Shown: in pieces, positions 53,998 to 62,287 of the stretch
Layout of the letters: every line of letters starts with the position of its first letter
Position numbering within the stretch: position 1 is the first letter of the stretch
NCBI GenBank assembly: GCA_964594775.1
Contig: CAZQNO010000007.1
Location: forward strand, 1-64,000
From: CAYFVU01 sp964594775
GTDB taxonomy: Bacteria > Spirochaetota > Spirochaetia > DSM-16054 > Sediminispirochaetaceae
Direction: 5' to 3'
DNA: 64,000 nt
Made by a program: the position numbers and the translations under genes
Notes under the pieces: model-generated
The model's database searches: none
What the model saw: the letters and a program-made list of their open reading frames with translations, nothing else
Told to the model about the DNA's origin: nothing

Positions 53998-55144
53998 ATA
54001 CCTTCCCTCCGGATCCCGGGGATGCACCTCGGGAAAAATTAATCAGGAGACCGCACATCACCAGTGCCGTCACGAGAGAGGACCCCCCATGGGAGAAAAA
54101 CGGAAGGGGGAGTCCCGTTGCCGGCAGCATGCCCGAGACCACCGCCATGTTCACCAGTGCCTGGTACACGAGACAGCTCGTCAAGCCGAAGGCGAGGAGA
54201 AAGACAAAGGTATCCTCCCGCTCGTAGCGAAAGGCGACGATGTATCCGCGGACGGCGAAGGCGAGAAAGAGGGCAAGGATAAAGAGTACGCCGAGAAATC
54301 CCGCCTCCTCGGCGTAAACGGCAAAAATGAAGTCCGAATGAGCCTCCGGAAGGCCGCCGAGTTTCTCTATCCCTTCTCCGAAGCCGGCCCCCCAGAAGTT
54401 GCCATTTCCCAGGGCCGAACGGGCGGCGATCACTTGGTAGCCCGTACCAATGGGATCGCTCGAAGGATCGAGAAAGGCTATGAGCCGCTTTACCCGGTGC
54501 TCCTTCGTAAAAATGAGAATGGACGCCAAGGGAAGGAGAGTCAAGATGAGAAAGATGAAATATCGGTACTTCACCCCGGCAATAAAGAAGAGGAGGAGTG
54601 AGAGAAGCAGGATAAACAGCGAGGTGGAAAAGTCGTTCTGAAAATAAATGAGCGCGGTAAAGATCCCCACCACCAACAAGGGGGGCACGAGAGAGTTTAT
54701 TACATCGTCGAGCTTGCCGGCCTTCTTCGCCAAAATATAACTAAGGTAGAGTACGAGGGTGAGTTTGGCAAGTTCGGAAGGCTGAAAGGAGAAGTCTCCG
54801 ATTATAATCCATCTGTTCGCCCCCATTATTACCTTACCGATCCCCGGCACATGGGTCGCCGTGAGTAAAACAATGGTGAGAACAAAGAGGCGGGGGATGT
54901 AGCGAACGATGAAATTTCGTGGAAGCCTCGCTGCCACGGCGGCGAGAATCAAACCGACGAGGAGAAAGATGCCCTGACGCTCCACAAAATAGTAGGGATT
55001 GGAGAATTTCTTTCCGCCGTAGTAGTAGCCGGCGGAAAAGAGCGTGGCAATACCGATGCCGACAATGAGGATGAGAAGGATAATGAGCAGAGGATCCGCC
55101 GAGTTACGCTCGACCCGCTCTATGTCGAATTTATCTCTCATCAT
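53990..55144 (-). CDS. ftsW: Lipid II polymerase FtsW
   Basis: 384 residues. SEDS family with about ten membrane helices and motifs GANRWIIIGDFSFQPSELAKL, QNDFSTSL, and GFGEGIEKLGGLPEAHSDFIFA, and the C-terminal GLPLPFFSHGGSSLV. It polymerises septal glycan with the FtsI-like PBP. The RodA or FtsW choice rests on its position in dcw. The ATG at 55144 begins ATGATGA, overlapping the mraY stop. Confidence 0.93.
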   Translation of the reverse strand: MMRDKFDIERVERNSADPLLIILLILIVGIGIATLFSAGYYYGGKKFSNPYYFVERQGIFLLVGLILAAVAARLPRNFIVRYIPRLFVLTIVLLTATHVPGIGKVIMGANRWIIIGDFSFQPSELAKLTLVLYLSYILAKKAGKLDDVINSLVPPLLVVGIFTALIYFQNDFSTSLFILLLSLLLFFIAGVKYRYFIFLILTLLPLASILIFTKEHRVKRLIAFLDPSSDPIGTGYQVIAARSALGNGNFWGAGFGEGIEKLGGLPEAHSDFIFAVYAEEAGFLGVLFILALFLAFAVRGYIVAFRYEREDTFVFLLAFGLTSCLVYQALVNMAVVSGMLPATGLPLPFFSHGGSSLVTALVMCGLLINFSRGASPGSGGKVYE

Positions 55145-56220
55145 TGTATCTTCAGGGTCGAAAGACTTAAGATCGTAAAGAGTCCGCCGAGAATCCAAAA
55201 GCGGATCACCACCTTGCTTTCATCCCATCCCTTCAGCTCGAAGTGATGGTGCAGCGGGGCCATTTTGAAGACCCGCTTTCTCTTCATCTTGAATACCGCC
55301 ACTTGTATGATCACCGAAAGGGCCTCCAAGACAAAGACGCCGCCGATGACAATGAGGAGAATCTCCTTTTTTAGGATGAGGGCTACCAGACCGATTACCC
55401 CCCCCAGGGCCAGGCTCCCCGTATCTCCCATGAATACCTCCGCCGGATGACTGTTGTACCAGAGAAAGCCGACGCTTCCCCCCACCAGGGAAAGAAGGGC
55501 GACGGTGAGCTCACCGCTGTTCTGTACATAGGGAATCTGCAGATATTCCGCGTAATCGGCCCTTCCACTGACATAGGTGAGAATAGCCAGGGTGATTCCC
55601 ACGAGAATAACCAGACCGGTTGCCAGACCGTCCAAACCGTCGGTAAGGTTTACCGCATTGGAGGTCCCCACCAGGAGAATGATGCCAAAGGGGATGTAGA
55701 GAGACCCCAGATCGACAAGCGGATACTTGAAAAAGGGAAGATAGAGCATTGTCGTGTGCTCATTGCGGGTATAATAGAGAAAGAGCATTACCACCAAAGC
55801 GATCAGCGTCTGACCGCCGAATTTCACCCGTCCCTGCATTCCTTCCGAACTTCTGCGAAAGATCTTCAGATAATCGTCGGTAAAACCCAACAGCCCGAAG
55901 GCGAGCATCACGAAAAGAAGAAGCCAGGTATAGGGATTGTGGAGATCCTGCCAAAGAAACATCGACACGGAAACCGAAAGGAGGATGAGGAGTCCGCCCA
56001 TCGTTGGTGTTCCCGATTTGGTAAAATGCGTCTCCGGACCGTCTCTTCTGATTTCCTGTCCCGCCTTGAGGCTTTTCAGCTTGAGAATGAGCGGCCTACC
56101 GAAAACGAAGGAAATCAACAGAGCCGTTACCGCAGCATAGGCGGAACGAAAGGTGATGTATTGGAAGATGTTGAAGGCGCTGAAGTACTTGACCAGCGGA
56201 AGAAAAATTTCCGGAAACAT
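55141..56220 (-). CDS. mraY: Phospho-N-acetylmuramoyl-pentapeptide transferase MraY
   Basis: 359 residues, ten membrane helices, with GTPTMGGLLIL, the catalytic DDYLKI (Asp pair), NAVNLTDGLDGLA, and MGDTGSLALGG plus APLHHHFELKGWDE. It transfers phospho-MurNAc-pentapeptide to undecaprenyl phosphate to make lipid I. GAAGGGG lies at the ATG. It follows murF by 15 bases. Confidence 0.98.
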   Translation of the reverse strand: MFPEIFLPLVKYFSAFNIFQYITFRSAYAAVTALLISFVFGRPLILKLKSLKAGQEIRRDGPETHFTKSGTPTMGGLLILLSVSVSMFLWQDLHNPYTWLLLFVMLAFGLLGFTDDYLKIFRRSSEGMQGRVKFGGQTLIALVVMLFLYYTRNEHTTMLYLPFFKYPLVDLGSLYIPFGIILLVGTSNAVNLTDGLDGLATGLVILVGITLAILTYVSGRADYAEYLQIPYVQNSGELTVALLSLVGGSVGFLWYNSHPAEVFMGDTGSLALGGVIGLVALILKKEILLIVIGGVFVLEALSVIIQVAVFKMKRKRVFKMAPLHHHFELKGWDESKVVIRFWILGGLFTILSLSTLKIQ

Positions 56221-56235
56221 CCCCTTCTCTTCCCC

Positions 56236-57669
56236 CTACGCCTTCCGTCCCGCCGCCGAAGCGGGGACGATGTGTTTTATCGGCTCTACAAGCCGTTCCA
56301 ATTCCATTAGCCGTGAACCCTTCAGGAGGACCGTCTCTCCACCCTCGAGATAGTCCACTAGAGCCGTCTCGAGTTCAGAAAAATCCTCGCTCATAAACAG
56401 AAGACCGGGGAAACCCAGACTTTTCAGGCTCTCCTCGGTCCATTTCATCTCTTCACCGAGAAGAAAGGCCGCCTTCGCTCCCGACCGGAAGACCGTCTCG
56501 GCCAATTCGCGGTGGGCGTTTTCCGCTTCCCCGCCCAGTTCCTTCATTGCTCCCAGTACCAGGACGAGACCGCCCGGCTCCACGTCCCGTGCCAATTCAT
56601 CGATGACCGGTTTCATGGAATCAAGATTCGCATTATAGGAGTCTTCGAAGATGCTTACCGGTCCGGTATGGAGTCGGCTTCTGCCTTCGGGCAGACTGAC
56701 CGCCTCGATACCCGTCCGTATTCCTTCGGCATCCACTTCGAAATGACGGCCGACATGAATGGCCGCAAGGGCGTTGGAGAGATTGTGCCTTCCCGGCAGA
56801 GGGAGGGCTATTTCGGTTCCCTCATACCGAATCCTCCATCCTTTAAGGCCCCTTGTCTCCACCGATTCTACTCCCCTGGTGCTCCGCTCTCCGTACTTCT
56901 CCACCGGCGCAGGGGAGAGAGCCTCCAGATACTCGGCCCACTCGCTGTCTGCGGGGATAAAGGCCCGCCCGTCCCCGGGAAGAGCCTCCAAAGCCTTCGC
57001 CTTTTCCCTTGCGATTGCCTCCCGGCTGCCGAAAAGGCCTATGTGGGCCGTTCCGATGGTGGTAATTACGGTGAATTGGGGCCGGTATATATCCGTCAGC
57101 AGATCCATCTCTCCGGGATGATTGATTCCCAGCTCAAAAACCCCGTAACGGTGCTCGGCCCGTACGGAGAGAAGGGCCTGGGGAAGCCCGATCTCCGAAT
57201 TGAGATTTCCCGGGTTCTTCACCGTCCGCCCCGTCGAGGACAGCACGGAAGCAATGAGCTCCTTGGTGGTGGTTTTTCCGTTGCTTCCGGTGACGGCGAT
57301 TCTTCGCACGTCGGTAAAGTCCTGCACTCTGGACTTGGCGAGCCTCTGCAGCGATTTTAGTCCGTTTTCTGCAACGAGGATCGGTACACCGAGCTCATTG
57401 ATGAGAGCACCGCCTTCGGTGCTCCGATAGAATGAACGGTCCACCATGACCGCGGCGGCACCGCGGGAGACCGCATCTTTCAGATAGCGATGTCCGTCGG
57501 TTCGTTCTCCTTTCAGCGCGATAAAGAGATCCCCTCTTTCGCACTTTCTCGAATCTACCGCCACCCCTTCTATGTGTATACGCTCTTTGCGCTCCTCGAC
57601 CCCGAGCAGCTCACAGGCGGCGAGAGACGCGGCCCGTTGTACATCGAGGAACTCGAGAGCTCTATCCAT
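56236..57669 (-). CDS. murF: UDP-MurNAc-tripeptide--D-Ala-D-Ala ligase MurF
   Basis: 477 residues with three Mur-ligase domains: N-terminal UDP-binding (VDSRKCERGDLFIALKGERTDGH, split), central ATPase with ITVTGSNGKTTTKELI-like AVTGSNGKTTTKE, and a C-terminal domain with EDSYNANLDSM. It completes the cytoplasmic precursor. Overlaps the ftsL-like gene by 8 bases. murC, murD, murG, murB and ddl are not in this window. Confidence 0.96.
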   Translation of the reverse strand: MDRALEFLDVQRAASLAACELLGVEERKERIHIEGVAVDSRKCERGDLFIALKGERTDGHRYLKDAVSRGAAAVMVDRSFYRSTEGGALINELGVPILVAENGLKSLQRLAKSRVQDFTDVRRIAVTGSNGKTTTKELIASVLSSTGRTVKNPGNLNSEIGLPQALLSVRAEHRYGVFELGINHPGEMDLLTDIYRPQFTVITTIGTAHIGLFGSREAIAREKAKALEALPGDGRAFIPADSEWAEYLEALSPAPVEKYGERSTRGVESVETRGLKGWRIRYEGTEIALPLPGRHNLSNALAAIHVGRHFEVDAEGIRTGIEAVSLPEGRSRLHTGPVSIFEDSYNANLDSMKPVIDELARDVEPGGLVLVLGAMKELGGEAENAHRELAETVFRSGAKAAFLLGEEMKWTEESLKSLGFPGLLFMSEDFSELETALVDYLEGGETVLLKGSRLMELERLVEPIKHIVPASAAGRKA

Positions 57670-57976
57670 CGCCGCCCTCCTTGGGTCTTGTGCGGCGTTT
57701 CACGATTATCCTCAGTTTTTTCTCCGAATCCAGGCTTTCCAGCTCGAGTTTTTCCCGAGCTATCTCTTCTATCCTCGCCGGCGAGCTCATTATGGCGATA
57801 TTGGCGATCATGCGCTTGTTTTTTTCAAAGAGATCGGCCTGTTCTTCCTTCATCTCCCTCACCCGCTGTTCAAGCACTTGATAAGAATAGACCTGGTGTA
57901 CCGTGAGAAAGATCATCAGAGGCACCGAAAGCGCCAAGAGGGAAATTACTGTTCTCCGGATCACTGCAGCAGTCAA
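57662..57976 (-). CDS. ftsL: FtsL/DivIC-like septum protein
   Basis: 104 residues. Short cytoplasmic N-terminus, one membrane helix (about 9-30), then a coiled coil (about 33-60, VLEQRVREMKEEQADLFEKN) and a C-terminal segment with SSPARIEEIAREKLEL, the FtsL/DivIC pattern. Sequence is variable in this family, so the call rests on size, topology and place between rsmH and the mur genes. TTG start with GAGGAG 9 bases upstream. Confidence 0.8.
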   Translation of the reverse strand: MTAAVIRRTVISLLALSVPLMIFLTVHQVYSYQVLEQRVREMKEEQADLFEKNKRMIANIAIMSSPARIEEIAREKLELESLDSEKKLRIIVKRRTRPKEGGDG

Positions 57977-57978
57977 GA

Positions 57979-58926
57979 TTAACGCTCCTCATCCCGTAAT
58001 TTTTCGCCTACGCGAAATTTCGCGCTGCGGGAGGGAGGATTGGACACTATTTCGTGCTCCTCCGGTCGAATCGGCTTCTTCGTGAGAATGTCCACGATCC
58101 TGCTTCCCCCACACTTACATATCGGCCAATCGGGAGGACAAGTGCAATCCTTATTCTTCTCCTTGAAAAACCACTTCACGATACGATCCTCCAGGGAGTG
58201 AAAGGAGATTACGCCGATCCTCCCGCCGACGTTTAAGACCTCCAGCGCATCCTCGAGAGCACTCTCCAGCCGGGCCAGCTCGCCGTTGACCATAATGCGC
58301 AAAGCCTGAAAAGTCCTGGTAGCCGGATGAATCCTCCCGTGACGGTACTTCGGTGGAACGGCGTTGACGATCAGCTCAGCCAGGCGGGAAGTGCTGTGGA
58401 TCTCCCCGCTCTCCCGCTCCCGGCAGATCGCCGCGGCTATTTTATGCGCATAGCGCTCTTCACCGTAGTTTCGGATTACATCCTCCAATTCCCTCACGGG
58501 ATAGCTATTGACAATATCCTTCGCGGATATCTCCAAATCGGCATTGAGCCGCATATCGAGCGGCTCATCCTTACGAAAGGTAAAGCCCCTCTTCGCCTCT
58601 TCGAAGTGATAGAGGGAAACCCCCAGGTCGAAGAGGATCGCCTCGGGTCGCTCACCTCCCAGTGGATAGTCCCTGAAAAAGACGTTGAACCAGCCGTGGT
58701 AGGGACGAAACCTCTCCCCGAAGGGAGCAAGTCTCTCCTGTGCCTTCTTCAAGATCTGCTCATCCGCGTCGATTCCCAGCACTCTCAGCGACGGGAATGC
58801 GGCAAGAAGCCGCTCGCTGTGACCGCCCTCGCCGAGGGTACAGTCGATGAACAGCGCCTCTTCGGCCTTCGGGGCCAAGTATTCGAGGACTTCATCCGAC
58901 ATGACCGAATAATGCAACGTATCCAT
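57979..58926 (-). CDS. rsmH: 16S rRNA (cytosine1402-N4)-methyltransferase RsmH
   Basis: 315 residues. SAM-binding DCTLGEGGHSERLL, DLGVSLYHFE, QALRIMVNGELARLE and the C-terminal VISFHSLEDRIVKWFF, all MraW/RsmH hallmarks. It methylates C1402 in the ribosomal P site. The ATG at 58926 is preferred for the start MDTLHYSVM; TTG at 58932 is possible. The ribosome site is weak, so translation may rely on coupling with mraZ 39 bases away. Confidence 0.96.
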   Translation of the reverse strand: MDTLHYSVMSDEVLEYLAPKAEEALFIDCTLGEGGHSERLLAAFPSLRVLGIDADEQILKKAQERLAPFGERFRPYHGWFNVFFRDYPLGGERPEAILFDLGVSLYHFEEAKRGFTFRKDEPLDMRLNADLEISAKDIVNSYPVRELEDVIRNYGEERYAHKIAAAICRERESGEIHSTSRLAELIVNAVPPKYRHGRIHPATRTFQALRIMVNGELARLESALEDALEVLNVGGRIGVISFHSLEDRIVKWFFKEKNKDCTCPPDWPICKCGGSRIVDILTKKPIRPEEHEIVSNPPSRSAKFRVGEKLRDEER

Positions 58927-58965
58927 GAGCAACCCGATACGAATCCTCCTCAGAAAAAGTTCTTA

Positions 58966-59415
58966 CTATATGCCGGAGAGGAGCTCTCCGAGCTGCTCGG
59001 CAGCCTCCTGGAACTCCTCCTCACTCTCGGAGAGGTAGCCGTTGTAGATATCCGTATCCCATATCTCTACATAGCTATCTATACCGAGTATTACCGCCTC
59101 GCTCTTTACCTGCAGGGACGCCGATTCCCGCAGGGTCTGCGGAATCGAAATGCGGCCCGTCTTATCGATCTCGCACTCCTGAGCGGGTGCGATTATCCGC
59201 CGCTGCAGCAGCCTCGTCTTCGATTTGAACATCGAAGAGGATTCCATGATGTTTTGAGAAATCTTTCGCCACTCTTGCTGGGGGAACAGCCAGAGACACC
59301 GGTCTACTCCGCGAGTGAGAATAAGGATATTCCCGGAGATCTCGCTTCGGAGTCGAGACGGCAGCAGCAGGCGCCCCTTATCGTCGATGGAGTTTCGATA
59401 TTCACCCATCAACAT
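58966..59415 (-). CDS. mraZ: Transcriptional regulator MraZ
   Basis: 149 residues with two AbrB-like MraZ domains: the first with MGEYRNSIDDKGRLLLPSRLR (DxxGR motif), the second with CEIDKTGRISIPQTLRE. MraZ binds repeats upstream of its own gene and controls the dcw operon. The ATG at 59415 gives MLMGEY, like MFMGEY of other MraZ proteins. Direct AGTGGG boxes lie between the promoter and this start, and the last box overlaps the region where the ribosome site should be. Confidence 0.96.
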   Translation of the reverse strand: MLMGEYRNSIDDKGRLLLPSRLRSEISGNILILTRGVDRCLWLFPQQEWRKISQNIMESSSMFKSKTRLLQRRIIAPAQECEIDKTGRISIPQTLRESASLQVKSEAVILGIDSYVEIWDTDIYNGYLSESEEEFQEAAEQLGELLSGI

Positions 59416-59422
59416 GGCGTCT

Positions 59423-59458
59423 ACCACTATTTACTATTTTTTCCCACTTTTCCCCACT
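59423..59458 (-). promoter_or_regulatory. MraZ box array (operator)
   Basis: On the minus strand AGTGGGGAAA (from 59458), AGTGGGAAAA (from 59448), a degenerate unit (AATAGTAAAT, from 59438) and AGTGGTAGAC (from 59428): a strict 10-base period with three recognisable boxes. MraZ of E. coli binds TGGGN repeats with 10-base spacing downstream of the mraZ promoter, and Mollicute MraZ binds AAAGTG-type repeats; both fit here. The expected effect is autorepression of the dcw operon. Confidence 0.75.
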
Positions 59459-59470
59459 CATCTCCCTCTA

Positions 59471-59498
59471 ATACTACCGCATTTCCCCCTATTGTCAA
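59471..59498 (-). promoter_or_regulatory. Promoter of mraZ and the dcw operon
   Basis: TTGACA (59498-59493, perfect), 16-base spacer, TAGTAT (59476-59471). Transcription would begin near 59464, just before the first MraZ box. It is divergent from the sigma-28-like promoter of the 83-residue gene, the -35 elements being 16 bases apart. Confidence 0.65.
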
Positions 59499-59514
59499 CT
59501 CAGATTCTTTTTGT

Positions 59515-59542
59515 TAAATAAAAAAGAGATGTCTGCCGATAA
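59515..59542 (+). promoter_or_regulatory. Sigma-28 (FliA)-type promoter
   Basis: TAAA (59515-59518), 16 bases, GCCGATAA (59535-59542). The FliA consensus is TAAA-N15-GCCGATAA, so the -10 is perfect and the spacing one base longer. A GATAAT (59538-59543) inside it could also serve sigma-70, but no good -35 lies 16-18 bases upstream. I found no other copy with a -35 partner in the window. Confidence 0.55.
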
Positions 59543-59548
59543 TATATG

Positions 59549-59564
59549 CTTCACATGCGTGAAG
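59549..59564. promoter_or_regulatory. Palindrome at the transcription start, possible operator
   Basis: CTTCAC-ATGC-GTGAAG, a perfect 6-bp inverted repeat with a 4-base loop, covering the expected +1 to +15 of the 83-residue gene and 19 bases before its ATG. It could be a repressor site or a small 5' hairpin. It has no T run and is not a terminator. Confidence 0.4.
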
Positions 59565-59583
59565 TAAACTGGAGGTAATAGAG

Positions 59584-59835
59584 ATGTGGACCGTCGAACA
59601 CCAGCTTGTCTATCCGGAAGGAGACATCCAGGAGAGCTCTTTTCCCCTCAGCTTCAATCAGCTGGTGGGTCTCAACGGTGAGAGCCTTCGCCTGCCGCTG
59701 GCGAGCCCGAAAACTATCGTATACCGGGTATATCGCATATCGAAAGACGAGGAGAAGGGAGGGACAAGGGTCTCCTACTACCTCGAGCTGGTCACGGGAG
59801 ACGAATTACGCTCCCTCGCAGAGCCCTTGCGGTGA
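59584..59835 (+). CDS. Hypothetical 83-residue protein in a putative sigma-28 regulon
   Basis: 83 residues, soluble, with mixed beta pattern (TVEHQLVYPEGDIQESSF, KTIVYRVYRISKDEEKGG, RVSYYLELVTGDELRSLA) and no membrane segment or Cys. It has a very good ribosome site GGAGG, 8 bases before the ATG. I do not recognise a family. A FliA-type promoter upstream places it possibly among late motility genes, such as a flagellin-related accessory or post-transcriptional regulator. It is monocistronic; the next gene is convergent after 10 bases. Confidence 0.75.
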   Translation: MWTVEHQLVYPEGDIQESSFPLSFNQLVGLNGESLRLPLASPKTIVYRVYRISKDEEKGGTRVSYYLELVTGDELRSLAEPLR

Positions 59836-59845
59836 CCCGTAGTTA

Positions 59846-61429
59846 CTAGTTCTTCTTGAATATTCGATAATCGATGTCGGGAAAGAGGTTTTGCTTCTTC
59901 TCGATGCTGGTGAGCCATTCGGTGTCGACGGTATTGCGGCAGAGCCGATCATAGATATAGCCGAAGTTGTAGAGGTGCTCCTTTATTCTCCGCTCCGCGT
60001 AGGGCACGGTGGTTCCGGTGCTTATAATGAAGGGCCAGTCGGAAGCCATGGAAAGCATCACCTCCCGGGCCGCCTGATTAAGCACCCGCTGTTTGAGACC
60101 CGATTCATCGGGATACCGTTCGACCAGCTCGGACATCCGTTCGATTGCCTTATGGATGTGACGATATATCCAATCGTTTTTTCCGTTCAGCCACACTTCC
60201 GCATAGCCTTTGTTGCCCCAGCTTGAGAAACTCGGTATTCCCTCCTGCCCCTCGGGATAGGCGGCGAGATACTGCGAGGGGGTGATGAGGGAAAGATCGT
60301 CGCTTTCATCGATCCGGCGTATCACCGCTTCCAGCCAATCGAGCCCTTCGAACCACCAGTGCCCGAACAGTTCAGCGTCGAAGGGAGCCACGATATAGGG
60401 AACCCTATCGATTATTCCTTCGAACTTCTGCAGCTGTTTGCGGCGGTTGTAGATAAAGTTGTCTGCCTGCGCATCCACCTGCGCGAGGGCCTTATCGCGG
60501 TCATAGATTCGCTTTTCTTCCGTTTCCCCCGTTATGGCATAGTATTTGTAGCCCGTGCAGACCCGCAGATCGGGCTCATGAATATACGGTCTTATGTAAT
60601 CCAGCGGAAGATCGTAACCGATGTCGCGATAGAACTCTCGATAGTCGACATCACTCGGATATCCCCTATCCTCGGACCAGACCGCGTCTGAGCTAGGGTA
60701 ATCTCTTCCGAAGGCATACACGCCGTTCTCACAGGTAAGGGGCGCATAGACGCCGTAGGGCGGTTTTTTGCTGGCAAAAAGAATTCCGTGGGCGGCGGTA
60801 AAAAAGTAGGAGATGTCGTTTCGGCGCAAAACCTCTTCGATTCCCGGATAAAAACCGAATTCGGGAAGCCAAAAACCGAGAGGTTTTTTCCCGAACTTCC
60901 TGCCGTGGTCAATTACCGCAGTCTGAACCTGCGCTTCGATGGCCTCGGGCAGCTGCTGATAAAGCGGGAGGAAGGGATGGGTAGCGGCGGTGGTGATTAT
61001 CTCGAGGTAACCGTCCTTCTCGAGTGTCTTGAATCCCCAGACGATCTTCTTCCTATACAGATCTACGAAATCGGAAAGATTCCTTTCCAATCTGTCCCGG
61101 TACATCTTTACCAGAACATGGAGTTTCGGTTCACTCTTCGTACGCTCCAGCTCTTTCTCACCGAGTTCCCGCAGCCTTGTGATATGCTGCACGTACCTGT
61201 TCTGCAGGAGTTCGTCGGAGAGCATGGCGGAGAGGGTCGGAGAAATCGATACGGTCAGACGAAAAGATACTCCGTCCGCCGCGAGGCGATTGCACATGCG
61301 AAGAAAGGGCAGGTAGGTTTCGGATATGGCCTCATAGAGCCAGTCTTCCTCGAGAAAACGTTCATACTCCGGATGACGCACGAAGGGAAGGTGTGCATGT
61401 AGCACGAAGCCGACGGTACCTTTCATCAA
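59846..61429 (-). CDS. GH57 1,4-alpha-glucan branching enzyme-like protein
   Basis: 527 residues. GH57 motifs in order: HAHLPFVRHP (motif 1), TTAATHPFLPL, GFWLPEFGF with nucleophile Glu190, APFDAELFGHWWFEG with acid Asp351, and the C-terminal helical domain (DUF1957, about 415-520; WPFIISTGTTVPYAERR). Thermococcus GH57 branching enzyme uses the equivalent Glu and Asp. Likely role: making alpha-1,6 branches in glycogen. Cysteines near the third motif common in archaeal enzymes (LPEC) are replaced by Phe here. ATGATGA start overlaps the DUF4912 stop; both are one operon. Confidence 0.88.
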   Translation of the reverse strand: MMKGTVGFVLHAHLPFVRHPEYERFLEEDWLYEAISETYLPFLRMCNRLAADGVSFRLTVSISPTLSAMLSDELLQNRYVQHITRLRELGEKELERTKSEPKLHVLVKMYRDRLERNLSDFVDLYRKKIVWGFKTLEKDGYLEIITTAATHPFLPLYQQLPEAIEAQVQTAVIDHGRKFGKKPLGFWLPEFGFYPGIEEVLRRNDISYFFTAAHGILFASKKPPYGVYAPLTCENGVYAFGRDYPSSDAVWSEDRGYPSDVDYREFYRDIGYDLPLDYIRPYIHEPDLRVCTGYKYYAITGETEEKRIYDRDKALAQVDAQADNFIYNRRKQLQKFEGIIDRVPYIVAPFDAELFGHWWFEGLDWLEAVIRRIDESDDLSLITPSQYLAAYPEGQEGIPSFSSWGNKGYAEVWLNGKNDWIYRHIHKAIERMSELVERYPDESGLKQRVLNQAAREVMLSMASDWPFIISTGTTVPYAERRIKEHLYNFGYIYDRLCRNTVDTEWLTSIEKKQNLFPDIDYRIFKKN

Positions 61430-62169
61430 TCCGTACTTACCTCAAAATCATGGGAATCGAGAATGGAAATGATTCTCTGGGGAATGACCGGCTGTTCTTC
61501 CTCATCACTGCCGTAATCCCAGAGCCCCGACAACATCAGCATCATTGTATTGGGGTTTCTGTAGAAGTCTTCCTTGTTTCGTGCGATGAAGCCCAAGGGG
61601 CTGTGTATGGGATTGGAGACGGCGAGGGATTCTTCCCTGTGCAGTACAGAGGCAAAGAGTTCCGCCCGATAGTCCCTTCCCGGTCTATGCAGATTTATAT
61701 ATCGGCTGTCGTCTTGCTCTCCCACTTCGATATCAAAATAGTCGAGAAGGTTCTCCTTCGTCGGATGCTCTCCCTGGTATTCGTATACTCTCAGGAAAAA
61801 CCCCTCGAAGTTCGGCAGGGCCTGCAGCTTCTCCCTCTTCCCTTCGTTGAGGTCCCAGTAGGCGAAGGCCCATTCCGGATCTCTCAGAAGCAGCGCGATC
61901 CTCGTATCGTTGTAACGTTCCGGCAGGGGAAAATGCTCCTGCTGAAGCACCTCCACCTCCTCGTCCTTGAGGATATCGTATTTTTTGTGTTCCAGCCGCA
62001 TCGCCGAATTGTTGCTGCGGCGCCGCTCGACCTCATCCTCCTCCAACGCTTCGAGGATCATCTCTATGAGCTCATTCTTGGAAACGGAGTCTTGGTTATG
62101 GATTCCTTCCCGTCTCGCCACGGCCTGAAGTCTTTCCCTGCTAAGCGTCTGGAGTTTCTCTTTCGTCAT
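61426..62169 (-). CDS. DUF4912 domain protein
   Basis: 247 residues. An N-terminal SAP/Rho-N-like helical domain (about 5-45; LQTLSRERLQAVARREGI and KNELIEMILEAL) precedes the DUF4912 beta domain (about 75-190; RIALLLRDPEWAFAYWDLN and GFFLRVYEY). DUF4912 proteins are regularly coupled to GH57 branching enzymes and may bind glucan or carry a carbohydrate-module-like fold; no catalytic role is known. It has its own promoter and GGGGGTGG before the ATG, and is translationally coupled to the GH57 gene. Confidence 0.82.
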   Translation of the reverse strand: MTKEKLQTLSRERLQAVARREGIHNQDSVSKNELIEMILEALEEDEVERRRSNNSAMRLEHKKYDILKDEEVEVLQQEHFPLPERYNDTRIALLLRDPEWAFAYWDLNEGKREKLQALPNFEGFFLRVYEYQGEHPTKENLLDYFDIEVGEQDDSRYINLHRPGRDYRAELFASVLHREESLAVSNPIHSPLGFIARNKEDFYRNPNTMMLMLSGLWDYGSDEEEQPVIPQRIISILDSHDFEVSTD

Positions 62170-62192
62170 ACCACCCCCGTAAGTGTGTGATT

Positions 62193-62222
62193 AATCTAGA
62201 AAAATATCGCTCCGAGTGTCAA
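62193..62222 (-). promoter_or_regulatory. Promoter of the DUF4912-GH57 operon
   Basis: TTGACA (62222-62217, perfect), 18-base spacer, TAGATT (62198-62193). Transcription should start near 62186, leaving a leader of about 16 bases with GGGGGTGG before the ATG at 62169. Confidence 0.6.
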
Positions 62223-62287
62223 GACCGGCGGCGCGATTCAGGATTTTCAGCTTTACAAAGGCTTCACTATTTACCACAATTGTGCCT

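Noticed and set aside
58327..59517. 396-codon plus-strand open frame across rsmH and mraZ
   Set aside because: Covers two conserved minus-strand genes and the mraZ promoter; no ribosome site or domain.
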